Assembly (NCBI RefSeq): GCF_032362555.1
Contig: NC_083516.1
Location: 2,381,001 to 2,445,000 of the forward strand
Direction: 5' to 3'
Source of the DNA: Amyelois transitella
Lineage: Eukaryota; Arthropoda; Insecta; Lepidoptera; Pyralidae
Length of the DNA: 64,000 nucleotides
The notes below the pieces were generated by a model that was given only the letters and a program-made list of their open reading frames with translations, did no database searches and was not told the DNA's origin. The position numbers and the translations under genes were made by a program. Of the stretch, positions 24,501 to 34,259 are shown one piece after another; the stretch's first letter is position 1, and each line of letters starts with the position of its first letter.

Positions 24501-27500
24501 AATAATGCTGCAAATTATCTTATAGAATCAGTATCGGATGCTGTGCACAGCACTATAGACACAACGCAAGAAACAGCGCAGTCTGCGCTTGATACTGGGA
24601 AATCGTATGCTACTTCAGCGAAAGGTATTTTAATTGTCTTCGATAGATCGATTATAAAATTGAAATAAATATTTTTTATTACGCCAATTATATGAAAATT
24701 AATCAACTTCGTCAAATTAAATTACAATTCATAAATGAAAACTAAAACTTTAGGCTTTTACAATTTATTATATCGATGTTTTACGAGTGTTATGTCATTT
24801 GGGTGTTTTGTAGATAAATTATTTGGAACAAAAGAACCCCCGAAACCGGAACCACCGTCTGGTTTGATGTCATACGCTACCAGTGCTCAAGGCAAGTTAA
24901 GTTCAAAGTTCGCTTTTTAGCGCCGAAAACGAAATTCATGGCTCATATTACCTACATATGTCTGCTAAATGAGCTTTACGTCGATGTGCATTTATATCTG
25001 AATTAATTTATGTAATTACAATTGTGTTAAAAGATAGGTAATAAACATGTTAAACACAAGTCAAATTAGAATAAATTGTATAATTTCTGCAAATTATCTT
25101 GTAGAATCAGTATCGGATGCTGTGCACAGCACTATAGACACAACGCAAGAAACAGCGCAGTCTGCGCTTGATACTGGGAAATCGTATGCTACTTCAGCGA
25201 AAGGTAATTTATGTGCCTGTGAAATGAATGAGTAGGTTTCAAAATTTAGTCAAATTAATTAAGGTATGACTAATATTGAAACTAAAATAAATCTTTCGTT
25301 TTATCGTACGTCTTACGATTTTCTTTCTCGGTTTTGTAGATAAATTATTTGGCACAACGGATAGCTCAAAATCGGAACCCGAGTCGGCTGATGCTGGTTT
25401 GATGTCATATGCTGCCAGTGTTAAAGGCAAGTCTTAAATCATACATAATATAAAAATCTCGTGTCACAATGTTCGTTCCTGAACTCCTCCGAAACGGGTT
25501 GACTTGCAAACATCTATTTTTCATACCTACCTCTTGGTGATAAGGGTTGTCTTAAAAATTATTTATATGGCAAAACAACGTTGGCCTTGACAGCTATTAT
25601 TTTTTTAGGGTACATGTACGGCTAGTACCTTTAGATTATTTTCTTAAAACTATTCCATAATTTTTTTTATTGAAAAAAAATTAAAATATTTAACGGAAGA
25701 TATGAGTTAAACCCTAAAAGACGCAATATATCGCCGTTTAATTTACACAGTGATTTTTTTACCCGGTTGTTTTGTAGATAAGTTATTTGGTAAAGCGGAT
25801 TGCTTAAAATTGGAACCACAGACCGCTGATGCTGGTATGATATCATCCGCTGCCAGTGCTGAAGGCAAGTTTTTGGCTTGGGCTTTTCACGATTTTTGAT
25901 AAGGTATTTGAATGTCTTATCTTTTCTCTCCATCTATATTTTCAGTTACAACATAGTCTCGATGGAGAGACTTGATGAGACATACCTACGCCACAAGTTC
26001 TTAAATAGCTTTTCAGAAGTTACAATATTAACTCTGTGCCATATTAGATACATTCCTTCGATTGTAAATGTCTGCAGATATTCGTCTGTTTCTGGGTGTA
26101 TTGTGCTCGTCAATTTGTGTTTGTGTCGACCGGAGCTTCATGTGGGTTGTTAAGTGCTGTCCATTTATTTATTCATCCATTTTTGTGTAGAACCATAGTA
26201 TTTGTCGAAGAAATAGCCTTTTGGGAAACAGCGACATAAATATATCAGTAGTAGTAGTTAGGTGTTATGCTTGCGACTTTCTTATTTATTTAGTTTTCTT
26301 TTTTTTTTTGTAGATTCAGTATCAAATGCTGTACAAAGCACTTTAGATACAACCCAAAAAACAGCACAATCCGCGTTAGACACTGGAAAATCGTACGCTA
26401 CTTCAGCGAAAGGTATTTTAAATTGGCTAAATAAGAAGACGTTTTTACTGATTTGAACCCAATTATGATGATTGATTTATTAATTATTATATTCATGTCA
26501 ATTCTTAAACTATTATAAAAAGTTACAGTAACATTATCTATTGACACTTTCACACACGATCTAAAACAAAATGAAATAATTTTGTAGATACAGTGGCGGA
26601 TACAATTAAGGGAACAGTAGATGGTACTCAAAAAGTTGCACAAACGTCAGTTGACACTGGTCTGGGTTATGCAAACACGGTTTCAGGTATTGAACATTTT
26701 TTAAATTTGATTGTTGTGTTTAATGCCATTTTTAATGCCTTCTAATGAATTTTATTTTGTAATGACTGTGTCTTTTTCATTGCAATATTTTTACCGATTG
26801 AGCGTAAGTAGTAAAGAGTTTGTTTTTAAGGCAGGTTTACAACATCCTTGGGTTGATGATCGTTTGATTACCTATTTTCTCTAATAAGATACCTACATGT
26901 AAATGCTAGACACGAATTAATTATATTAAGTCATTGTTCTGTTTTCCTGCCCTAGAAATAGACTATAACTAAATTGATGATTATAACAATACTGCAATAT
27001 CATTTTATATTAGTATCATTCACTATCCGAATAAACTTTTTAAAATTATAATCATAAGATGTATTATATGTTGTGTTGCCATGTTGATAACTAATAATAG
27101 CTTTTGTTTTGGCTCATTAATGCTTTAGATGTAGCACAAAGCTCGATACAAATGGCAATGAACTCAGCCTACAGTGCTTTTGGAATCACGCAGTCCTATT
27201 ACGATAGCGCAAAAGGTAGGCACATGCCGCTTTATAAGTTTTATGATTATGTTTTATGTGTAATGTCTATCCTCTCGCCATTCTGTAGATATTTAGTGAA
27301 AAACTATGTTAGATTTTATTTTGGTAGTAATGCATTTATCATTACAACAGCAATCTTATCACATGAGTTTAGATTGACAGTGCCCACGTCGTTGGTAGCA
27401 TGTTTCCTATGAATGAGATGTCCGAGCTCAGAGAGTAGATACACATGTGCTAAATAAAACTAGTTAGAATGCTTGATTTTTCTTTACTTTACTAATTAGT

Positions 27501-30500
27501 TAATTGACTAATGATAAATGATTTATGACCCCGAGAATCTGCTAACTAATCACGAAAACAGCCCAAGGTCTTAACTATAATTGAATAAAAATAAAAAATT
27601 AAAACTACTATCATTTTATATATATTTTTTCTATTTTTTACATAGACTCTATAGCAAGCACAATTGATAACACAAAGCAAGCTGCACAAAATACAATTGA
27701 AACAGGCAAATCTTACGCTGATTCTGCTAAAGGTACCAATTACCTAATAGAATTATTATGATTATTTAGGTCTATATAAATGATTATTATTTTTTTGCAT
27801 TGTAGATACTGTATCGAGCACATTGCAAAGCACATTAGACACATCAAAAAATTTTGCACAAAGCACAGTTGATACTGGTAAAAGTTACGTTGATGCAGCA
27901 AAAGGTATTAATTTTATTACATTTAAAAAAAAAAATATCAAACATATAGCATACTGATTATCTGAATAAAAACATGAGTTCAATCAGTGTTTAATTATAT
28001 GATAGTGCCAAAATTTAACATTATACAATTTTTTTTAGAAGATCACTATCCTTTGAAAGTTATGCTCATGTCTTTCATTTTATGTTCATTTTGATTTGCA
28101 AATTTATGTGCTTTATGTGTTTATTTAGACACCGTCACTCACACTGTTCAAAGCACAGTCGATACCACAAAGAACGTAGCTGCAACTGCTTTTGATAAAG
28201 GCACATCCCTTGTAGGTGCTGCCAAAGGTAGAGTATAAGGTTAACCATTAACATTTCCTTTGCTGTAGTTATTTTTATAACCTAAATACGCCATCCCACG
28301 AAATATAAGTGTTTAGCAAGCATTTGTATGTAATATAAAGCTTTTTATATATTTATTTATCTGCTTTAATAAAAAATACATTGGACTTTATTGTTTCCCA
28401 AATAAATTAAAATTTGTGTAATATTTTTTTTAGTTTTGTATTTTGGTATTTTATTTTCAAAATGTTTTTAGACACAGTAACTGGTACAGTACACTCTGCA
28501 GTCGATGCTTCAAAGAATGTTGCTTCGTCCGTCTATGAAAAAGGCGCGAATTTAGTTGGCACAGCTAAAGGTAGTTTTTTTTTTAATTTATTTTGCATAT
28601 TATGTATTATATTTATAAATTTTCATCACAAAATATATTTAAAAACTTACATAAACTACCTACTTTTAGCTATAATACAAAAATAAATGCTGTCAAAAAT
28701 TCAATCTATAAATCGCTCACTCCCTGCATAATGTTAACTTGCGGGAGTGTGTTCAGAATGCTGGCAGAATATTATATATCCAGTTACTACTTTAAAAAAA
28801 AATACGTTAACTACATTCACTACATCGATGCTTAATTTATTATATTTATTTATGCCTTTGTAGGAACTGTTGAAAGTGCAGTAGATTCTACTAAATCTGC
28901 TTCACAAGAGACTGTTGATACAGGAAAGAGTTACATTGACACAGCAAAAGGTAATCTAAGGTTTCTTTTGTTACAAAATAAAGTAATAAATTATGTTACA
29001 TGTTTTATAACTATGTCTTTTAATTGTTGCTTATCAAGCAGTGCTGAGCTCAAAGTTTTCTTGAAAAAGGTAAATCATCTTTGAAATAAAGAGACAGTCG
29101 TTGATAATAATAGCATTTGTAATTAACACAAAGTCATTTTCACGTGTAGACACATTATCAAGCACCGTACATTCAGCAGTAGATGTGACTAAGAATGTTG
29201 CGTCATCCGCAGTGGAGAAGGGCACAAATTTAATTGGCACTGCTAAAGGTATATTTTATTTTATTTCACTCATATGCTCCTGTGATAATAAAAAAAAAAT
29301 ACACAAAATTTACTGCAATGAAAAAAAATATTGTATATTTTTTTTTGTCTAATATCGCTTTAACGTCATTTTTTAAGACTAGATAGTTATATTTTTTATT
29401 ATTTGAATTGATTTTGTGTATTCAAGCGCTTTATATGTTTTTCTGTAGACACCGTCGCTCATACCATTCAAAGCACAGTAGATACCACGAAGAACGTAGC
29501 TGCGACTGCTTACGATAAAGGCACATCTATTGTAGAAGCCGCTAAAGGTAGATAATATGCTTGTATAGTCAAAAACCCAATCAAGTATGAGTACATAGTA
29601 CATAGCTCTGATGGACTCAAATATATTATTTCTATACATATCTTTTTTTCATAAAGATTTGTCAAAACTTTGATTTGAAAAATTTGATTTGTCAAAACAA
29701 GCCAAAAAAAAAGTCTAATTGTGTCAAATTTCGTTGTTATACTGCAAATAAGTCTACTATTATTTATTTGTTGTAGGTATTTTCAAACTTATTTTGATAC
29801 TTACTTGTTACTTTTTTGTATTGGTAATTTGTACAGAGTACCTACTAATTTTTTTTGCTTTATTGTGTTTAATTAGTTTGTAAAGCACTATTTTAAACTT
29901 TTTTTTATTTACTAGACGTGTTTTTTTGCTATTGTAGATACAGTCTCAAATACAGTGCACAGCACAGTAGATACAACTAAAAATGCAGCAGCTTCAGTAG
30001 TTGATAAAGGCACTTCCCTTGTCGGTGCAGCTAAAGGTATCCCAAATTTACTGAGCTTAAGTATTTAAGAAAAGAATTCACTTTACAAAATTAAGTACCG
30101 GTCACTTGTAATAAACAACTTGTTTTATTATAAATGACGCACCTGTACTTAATTTTGTCATACTCATTTAAAACTTAATTGTGAAAAATATTTAAAAAAA
30201 AAGTTGTAATTACGTATTTTTGTTTACTTTTTCATTATCTATTTTATTTATTTTTAGACACTGTAGCACATACAGTGGACAGCACAAAGAACGCTGCGTC
30301 CTCTGCCGTAGATTCAGGTCTATCTTTTGTTGGAGGAGTCAAAAATACCGTAGCGAGCACAGTTCACAATACGGTTGATACTTCTAAAAATGTGGCGTCA
30401 AACGCTTATGAAAAGAGTACTTCGGTGGTTGGCGCTGCTAAAGGTGGGGTTCGAGATAAATGAGTTATTGATCATTAGAAAAGTTGAAATTTATCCGTTA

Positions 30501-33500
30501 ATTAAACCTTCCTTAGCATAAACAATATTACAAAAAAATAAGATTTAGATCTCAGTAAATTAAATTTATGATTTCATATTTTTTATAGATTATTATGTTA
30601 TTTATAACTATGCTTATTTTATTTATTTTTTATTTGCGTTTTAGATACACTTGTCAGTAGCGTACAGTCCACTGTAGATACCACTAAGAACGCAGCTTCC
30701 TCGGTTGTAGATACAGGCTCTTCTATTGTGGGATCCGTTAAAGGTAGCGATTACTGTAAATACTTTAAAATTCCTCTATTTTCCGTATTATCTCGTGCAT
30801 TTATTATTTTATTAATTTAATTTGTAGACACTGTAGCAAGCACTGTAGATACAACAAAGAACGCTGCTGCTTCAGCAGTTGAGAAAAGTACATCACTTTT
30901 GGGATCAGCGAAAGGTATTTTCTCAATTTCATGTTCAGTATAAGTGTTTGTGTATTAAGACAATATTATTGTTTTCTTATTATTATTGTTTATTATAGAT
31001 ACTGTAGCAAACACTGTACATAGCACAGTAGATGCAACTAAAAATGTAGCGTCATCCGCTTACGAGAAAAGCTCAGCTGCCGTAGGATCAGCCAAAGGTA
31101 TATTGTGTTGCAATGTTTTGTTTTAATCGTCGCTTCCTTCTGTTAATTTATTGTTTGTCCGCTTTGTAGATACATTAGCAAGTACAGTGCAAGCCACAGT
31201 TGATACAACTAAGAATATTGCAGCAACAGCTGTAGATAAAGGAAGCTCTTTAGTAGGAACCGCCAAAGGTATTAATTTGAACTGTGTGTGACTTTGAGAT
31301 CTGATATTATTTGATTTTTTGAAGATTTAATGTATAAGATAAGAAGGTACAAGGTAAGGGACAACGTTGACGAAGGTATAGTTAATGATAATGGTTTGTA
31401 TTGTTATATTACTTGGTAAAAATATGTAACTATAAGATACTCTGTTGTTATGGTACTTTATTTATATTTATACGTGACTTAGTAGTTATAACGTGCCATA
31501 GAACATTTTCCTTTACTTTATTAACCCAACCATTATTATCTATTTTTGTATTTTCACTTTTCTTTGGGTGCATGCAGTCCTTTTTTCTTCTTTTTAATTT
31601 ATTTTTCTTTTACTAACTTCTTTCTTAGATACTGTCTCAAGCACTTTCTTTAACACCCCTGAGGCAGCCGAAGAAGAATCTGAGAGCGTTATCGACACTG
31701 CTAAAGGTAATTTTAATTATCCTATATTCTCAACATTAAGTACTATGTATGTGCTTTATCTTCCTCAGGTGTTAATTACGTATTCATAATAGGTATAGTA
31801 TGCAATATAAGATAAAAATAACTATGAAAATTGCTCTAGTCTTTAATATTTCCATTATTAAGTTCTTTAACATTTTTGTGTGTATATTTTAGATAAGGTT
31901 CAGAATACATTCGTATCCACTAAGGACACAGCCCAGAAGACTGCTGAAGAATCAGCCGGTACATAGATAAAATAGATATACTTAGGTGTTGTATTTGGAA
32001 GCAAAGCTTTGAATGTTGACCAAATACACATACTGCATTAACTCGAGCCTTTGTGTTTTTAACTTAAAAAATAAGTAAACCACTATACTAATCAATAGCG
32101 TTAGGTCAGTTACATAAAGATGTCTTATCTGCAACAGGAAATTTCCGAAATTTGTCGCAGTTGACATAATTTTTACTCTATGCCAAATTTCAATGGAATC
32201 CATTCAGTAATCTTGCTTTGAAATGTTATTAAATTCTTTAACTTGCGCCTGATTGGTAAATTCGCACCGAAATTTTGTATGCCTTTGATGTGTGTAAGCA
32301 ATAACAGGCTCTAACAAAAACAAGAAAGCCGTTGCATTTTTTTAGGTGTGTGTTTATAACTATAAAATCAGTGATTTTTAAATTGGTAAATAGTTTACCA
32401 TTCATAGATAAGTAATTAGAGTGGGTCACGTAGAAAAGTACCTATACCGCCTTCGTATCGTGGACATACAGAAGGTATCACTTTATATGTAGCCCACTGT
32501 ACTTACTACTTACTTATACATATATTCAAAATTAGAAAAAAAATTGAAATAACACAAACTTTAAGCTAAAATTAACAAATAGTTTTTTTTTTGTTGATTT
32601 ATGTCTTCCGGAGAGATTTTAAAAGTTACAGACGCATCGAATAATTATTATGCAATTTTGAATTTCATAGACTTTTCATTTTGTATGTACTTACTCGATC
32701 TAATTTTTGAAATATTGATGATATTTTTTTCATCTTAGATACTATCAACTCGACGGTAGACTCCACAAAGAAGGCTGCGGAAGATGCGCGTGCGCAGGCT
32801 CTGAAGGCCGCCGAGGACGCCAAGGAGAAGGCAAGGCAGACCGCCGAGGCCGCCAGAAATGAAGCTAAGAGAGTTGCTAGTGAGTAGCTAGATAATATCG
32901 TGAAGTCTTGGGTATCGTGTATTTTGGATAAGAAGTAGTTTTTACCTAAGACATTGCTTAGTGGCAATTTCTTCAGTGGTGTCTAAAGTCATCAATTGGT
33001 AACCTAACCTGTATATATGTCAGTTAAATTTATATAATTCAGAGAAATCCGAATTTATGTATGTCAGTTGCTTTTTTTAAATTTAGGTATTCATGATAAA
33101 TCGTGTATGACAATTTATCAAGTAGGTACTTAAATACCTGCGTTTTCGCCTGCGTGTTTTTGTCTTGTCACCTCCAATTCACCATTTAAATTCTATGATT
33201 AGAAGACAACAAACATAGGTACTTTTTTCTTCCTAGACAACCATTCCCAATTTAGATAATTATACAAATAACTGTATGATGTAGAAGGCAAGGCAAACGT
33301 AGCTACTATATACGTAATAACTTAAAATAATATCTACAGACTCAGCCGTAGAAGAGTCCAAGAAAGCGGCCGAGAAAGCGGCGTCAGACGCCTCCAATGC
33401 CGTCCACAGCACCGTTGACAACACCCTGAAGAGAGTGGAGCACGCTGCCGACGAGGGCCTGAAAAACGCCGGCAATGTCGTCGATGGGAAGATCAAGGAG

Positions 33501-34096
33501 GCCGACAAATACTTGAACGAGAAGAGAGAGAATGTAGGTTTATATATGTCCACAATATAACATCGTCATCATTCATATAAACACTTCTTTATCCTTTGCT
33601 GGGTAGATAGAGCCAGCAGTGTTGAAAGACTGACTGGCCGCGTTCAGCTGTGAGGCTTTGATAGAATTGAGATTTAAATAGTGACAGGTAACTAGGTAGC
33701 CCATCGCCTGAAAGAAGAATCCCAAGTTCATAACCTTATCCCTTAGCCGCCTTTTACGACGCCTTTTATTTTTTATATTAGTGCCGGGAACCACACGGCA
33801 CATACCAGAATTTATGTAACTCTCTGTGATATTTATGTATTGTGGTTGTACCCTCCATTGTTATGCTTTGGGACCAGTCTTCGATATTCTCAACTCTTGC
33901 AATCCAAAGCCAGGATTCATTCAGCCACTGTCACTACCAATGAATCTTTGTTCAGAGGAAATTGGGAGCAGTTGCATAATGTGTTTTTTTTTTTTACTTT
34001 TAACAGTTGGTGTCAGGCCTGTCATCAGCAGCTCATGATGGTAAAGAGGGCGCTGCTGGTCTACTGGGCAAAGGCCTCGGGGCTTTCTCCAAGTAG
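3521..34096 (+). CDS. Giant 11-mer-repeat amphipathic-helix protein (66 coding exons)
   Basis: Unrecognised as a named gene. Joining every exon I can define (6,201 nt) gives one open frame of 2,066 residues from ATG 3521 to TAG 34096. The ends are unique, charged helical segments (first ~111 and last ~141 residues); the middle is made of repeated modules. The commonest module has 33 residues, three 11-residue blocks each opening with Asp (for example DTTQETAQSAL), rich in Ser, Thr, Ala and Lys. Such 11-mer helices are known from perilipin-4, LEA group 3 and synuclein-type proteins, which coat lipid droplets or membranes or protect against drying. No signal peptide or membrane segment is visible, so a cytosolic, lipid-surface-binding protein is the inference. 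Nearly every internal exon has phase 1-1, so exon skipping keeps frame and real isoforms may be shorter. The gene structure is well supported; the function is not. Confidence 0.8.
3855..4095 (-). repeat. TATG-tailed SINE, near full length
   Basis: Reverse-orientation copy bounded on the right by the family head 'GTGCCGGGAACCACACGGCAC'-type sequence; in intron 1 of the exon-array gene. Confidence 0.75.
4756..4870 (-). repeat. Non-LTR retrotransposon 3' end fragment
   Basis: Begins with a T-rich stretch ('GCTTTATTGTTCACAAAAAG') and continues to 'AAGGCGGGCTTATCC', a 3' UTR type I recognise from lepidopteran LINEs inserted in reverse. No open reading frame remains. Confidence 0.5.
4975..5022 (-). 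repeat. TATG-tailed SINE, short fragment
   Basis: About 48 bp matching the 'AGACAGAGCCAACAGTCTCG' part of the SINE in reverse. Confidence 0.55.
5030..10260. other. Intron 1 of the exon-array gene: no gene seen
   Basis: AT-rich sequence without a supported coding exon. Short open frames here (for example at 5702-5899, 6803-6988, 8772-8954) have no splice context, no recognisable domain and no repeat of the downstream modules. A small direct duplication of 'AATTTCAATGATCGA' occurs near 7075-7110. Confidence 0.6.
10264..11215. mobile_element. TA-flanked non-autonomous DNA transposon (~952 bp)
   Basis: The two ends are inverted copies sharing GGGGA at the tip and then GGGTAATGGGAGC, and each is bordered by TA (10262-10263 and 11216-11217), the target duplication used by Tc1/mariner-pogo type elements. 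The GGTAATGGGAGC motif recurs inside in both orientations (about 10460-10520, 10795-10835, 11170-11205), as expected for subterminal transposase-binding repeats. No transposase frame is visible, so it is either non-autonomous or badly decayed. Confidence 0.6.
12231..14497 (+). CDS. Exons 2-6 of the exon-array gene (N-terminal part)
   Basis: Five exons, all phase 1-1, with AG acceptors and GT donors: 12231-12410 (60 codons), 13638-13772 (45), 14014-14079 (22), 14153-14239 (29) and 14414-14497 (28). Exons 2 and 3 encode a non-repeated, charged, Ala/Lys/Glu-rich helical region and are visibly GC-rich. Exons 4 and 5 are the first 11-mer-block modules (DNTRKAAESAA and DNTKTAAQSAV). Exon 6 is the first B-type module, starting DKFYGTADTPK and ending with a Ser-Tyr-x-Thr-Ser-Ala-Lys motif; unlike most later B exons it has a normal GTAAGT donor. 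Confidence 0.8.
12575..12663 (+). repeat. TATG-tailed SINE, 3' fragment
   Basis: Right end of the SINE ('AGCTGAATGTGACCTTTCAG' to 'ATATGTATGTAT') in intron 2 of the exon-array gene. Confidence 0.65.
13146..13268 (-). repeat. Non-LTR retrotransposon 3' end with TATG tail
   Basis: Reverse copy of the same 3' end seen at 58880-59185: (CATA)n then 'AAAATCACGCCTCTTTCCCG' and the complement of the RT C-terminal coding tail. Heavily 5'-truncated. Confidence 0.7.
14595..14678 (+). pseudogene. Degenerate A-type exon
   Basis: After an intact TGTGTAG acceptor the sequence reads as an A module (DSVSNSIQSTF, then a DTTQ block) but the final 11-mer is lost and the expected AAAG|GT donor is missing. A weak alternative donor (TATG|GTACTT) near 14677 would keep phase 1, so use as a shortened exon cannot be excluded. 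I left it out of the protein model. Confidence 0.5.
15020..25864 (+). CDS. Exons 8-46 of the exon-array gene: alternating A/B module array
   Basis: B exons (78-87 nt, DKLFG..., Pro-rich centre, ending SYATSAQ/K): 15020-15103, 15377-15460, 15680-15766, 16311-16388, 16746-16823, 17248-17325, 17827-17904, 18333-18410, 18911-18988, 19417-19494, 19994-20071, 20496-20573, 21078-21155, 21584-21661, 22162-22239, 22664-22741, 23243-23320, 23749-23826, 24312-24389, 24814-24891, 25340-25426, 25778-25864. A exons (all 99 nt, 33 residues): 16058-16156, 16960-17058, 17539-17637, 18041-18139, 18623-18721, 19125-19223, 19706-19804, 20208-20306, 20790-20888, 21292-21390, 21874-21972, 22376-22474, 22955-23053, 23457-23555, 24025-24123, 24526-24624, 25105-25203. 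All are phase 1-1. A exons have GT donors; B exons from 15680 on have GCAAGT donors. Copies are almost identical between 17 and 25 kb. Confidence 0.85.
17461..17483 (+). other. Intronic inverted repeat, type 2
   Basis: CTGTGTTAT, five A residues, then ATAACACAG: a perfect 9-bp inverted repeat in the GC-AG intron between the B exon at 17248 and the A exon at 17539. It recurs at the same place in every second GC-AG intron of the recently amplified units but is lost in the older intron after 23826. Confidence 0.5.
17964..17992 (+). other. Intronic inverted repeat, type 1
   Basis: CCCACTTGT ... ACAAGTGGG, a 9-bp inverted repeat about 50 bp before the A exon at 18041, in the other class of GC-AG intron. 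The same pair is present in most copies, including the outlying introns near 16510 (one mismatch) and 24450, and carries one mismatch near 22325. Confidence 0.5.
26314..31958 (+). CDS. Exons 47-64 of the exon-array gene (older, diverged modules)
   Basis: Eighteen phase 1-1 exons with normal GT donors: 26314-26412, 26588-26686, 27129-27215, 27646-27732, 27806-27904, 28129-28227, 28472-28570, 28864-28950, 29150-29248, 29449-29547, 29938-30036, 30258-30443, 30645-30743, 30828-30914, 30999-31097, 31170-31268, 31629-31706, 31893-31958. Most encode 33 residues; the 87-nt exons encode 29, lacking four residues of the first 11-mer. Here the middle block is typically STVDTTKNVA and the exon ends GTSLVGAAK, close in style to perilipin-4 repeats. 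The exon at 30258 carries a 29- plus a 33-residue module without an intron. Exon 31629 is acidic (EAAEEESES). No B modules occur in this part. Confidence 0.82.
32739..34096 (+). CDS. Exons 65-67 of the exon-array gene (C-terminal part and stop)
   Basis: Exons 32739-32879 (47 codons, Ala/Lys/Glu-rich helix), 33340-33533 (begins phase 1, ends phase 0 at AAT|GTAGGT) and 34007-34096 (29 residues, ending GLLGKGLGAFSK then TAG). The exon at 33340 still holds an 11-mer-like stretch (VHSTVDNTLKRV) before a charged helix. These exons are GC-rich, like exons 2-3 and unlike the AT-rich array, and the last junction is the only phase-0 one in the gene. The intron at 33534-34006 contains a reversed SINE. 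Confidence 0.8.
33577..33803 (-). repeat. TATG-tailed SINE, near full length
   Basis: Reverse copy inside the last intron of the exon-array gene, ending at the head sequence 'GTGCCGGGAACCACACGGCA'. Confidence 0.75.
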
Positions 34097-34244
34097 ACCT
34101 TCACAAACATGAGGCATCCCATGTGACGGGAGCGCGGAATGGAGAAGATTTTACTATTTATTTATTTAATTCCATATTATCTTTTCAATGTTTGCATTTT
34201 GAGCCATAAAGCTTGTTACGCTATTGCAAATCATGCTTTTATTT

Positions 34245-34259
34245 AATAAATGGAATAAA
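34245..34259 (+). terminator. Poly(A) signals of the exon-array gene
   Basis: Two AATAAA hexamers (34245-34250 and 34254-34259) about 150 bp after the stop codon at 34096, in the sequence 'TTTAATAAATGGAATAAACG'. Confidence 0.6.

Larger units (their letters stand above)
16740..25204 (+). repeat. Higher-order tandem repeat of exons and introns (~1.08 / ~2.17 kb)
   Basis: A-exon starts are spaced alternately about 502 and 580 bp, giving a repeating unit of about 1,084 bp with two A and two B exons. Two intron variants downstream of every second A exon (one beginning GTATTTCCATTGTG at 18140, 19224, 21391 and 23556; the other GTATTTTAATAGCTTC at 17059, 20307 and 22475) alternate in the later part, making a 2,167-bp higher-order unit (A exons 19125, 21292, 23457). 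Introns are nearly as similar as exons, so the expansion is recent or kept uniform by unequal exchange or conversion. Outer copies (16.0-17.0, 24.0-25.2 kb) are more diverged. Confidence 0.85.

Noticed and set aside
16740..25204. Periodic short repeats as a CRISPR array or satellite
   Set aside because: The genome is eukaryotic, units are exons with splice sites and coding constraint, and spacers are introns.
15680..25864. Reading B exons through into the intron (open frames ending FRSEVQSWLF and similar)
   Set aside because: The extension has frame-breaking variation between copies and ends in intron stops; the phase-1 GC donor restores a continuous frame across every junction.
14414..25864. 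Dscam-like mutually exclusive exon cluster
   Set aside because: Exons of two types alternate and all are frame-neutral, and no docking/selector pairing was found. Cumulative inclusion or free skipping fits better; only transcripts could show exclusion.
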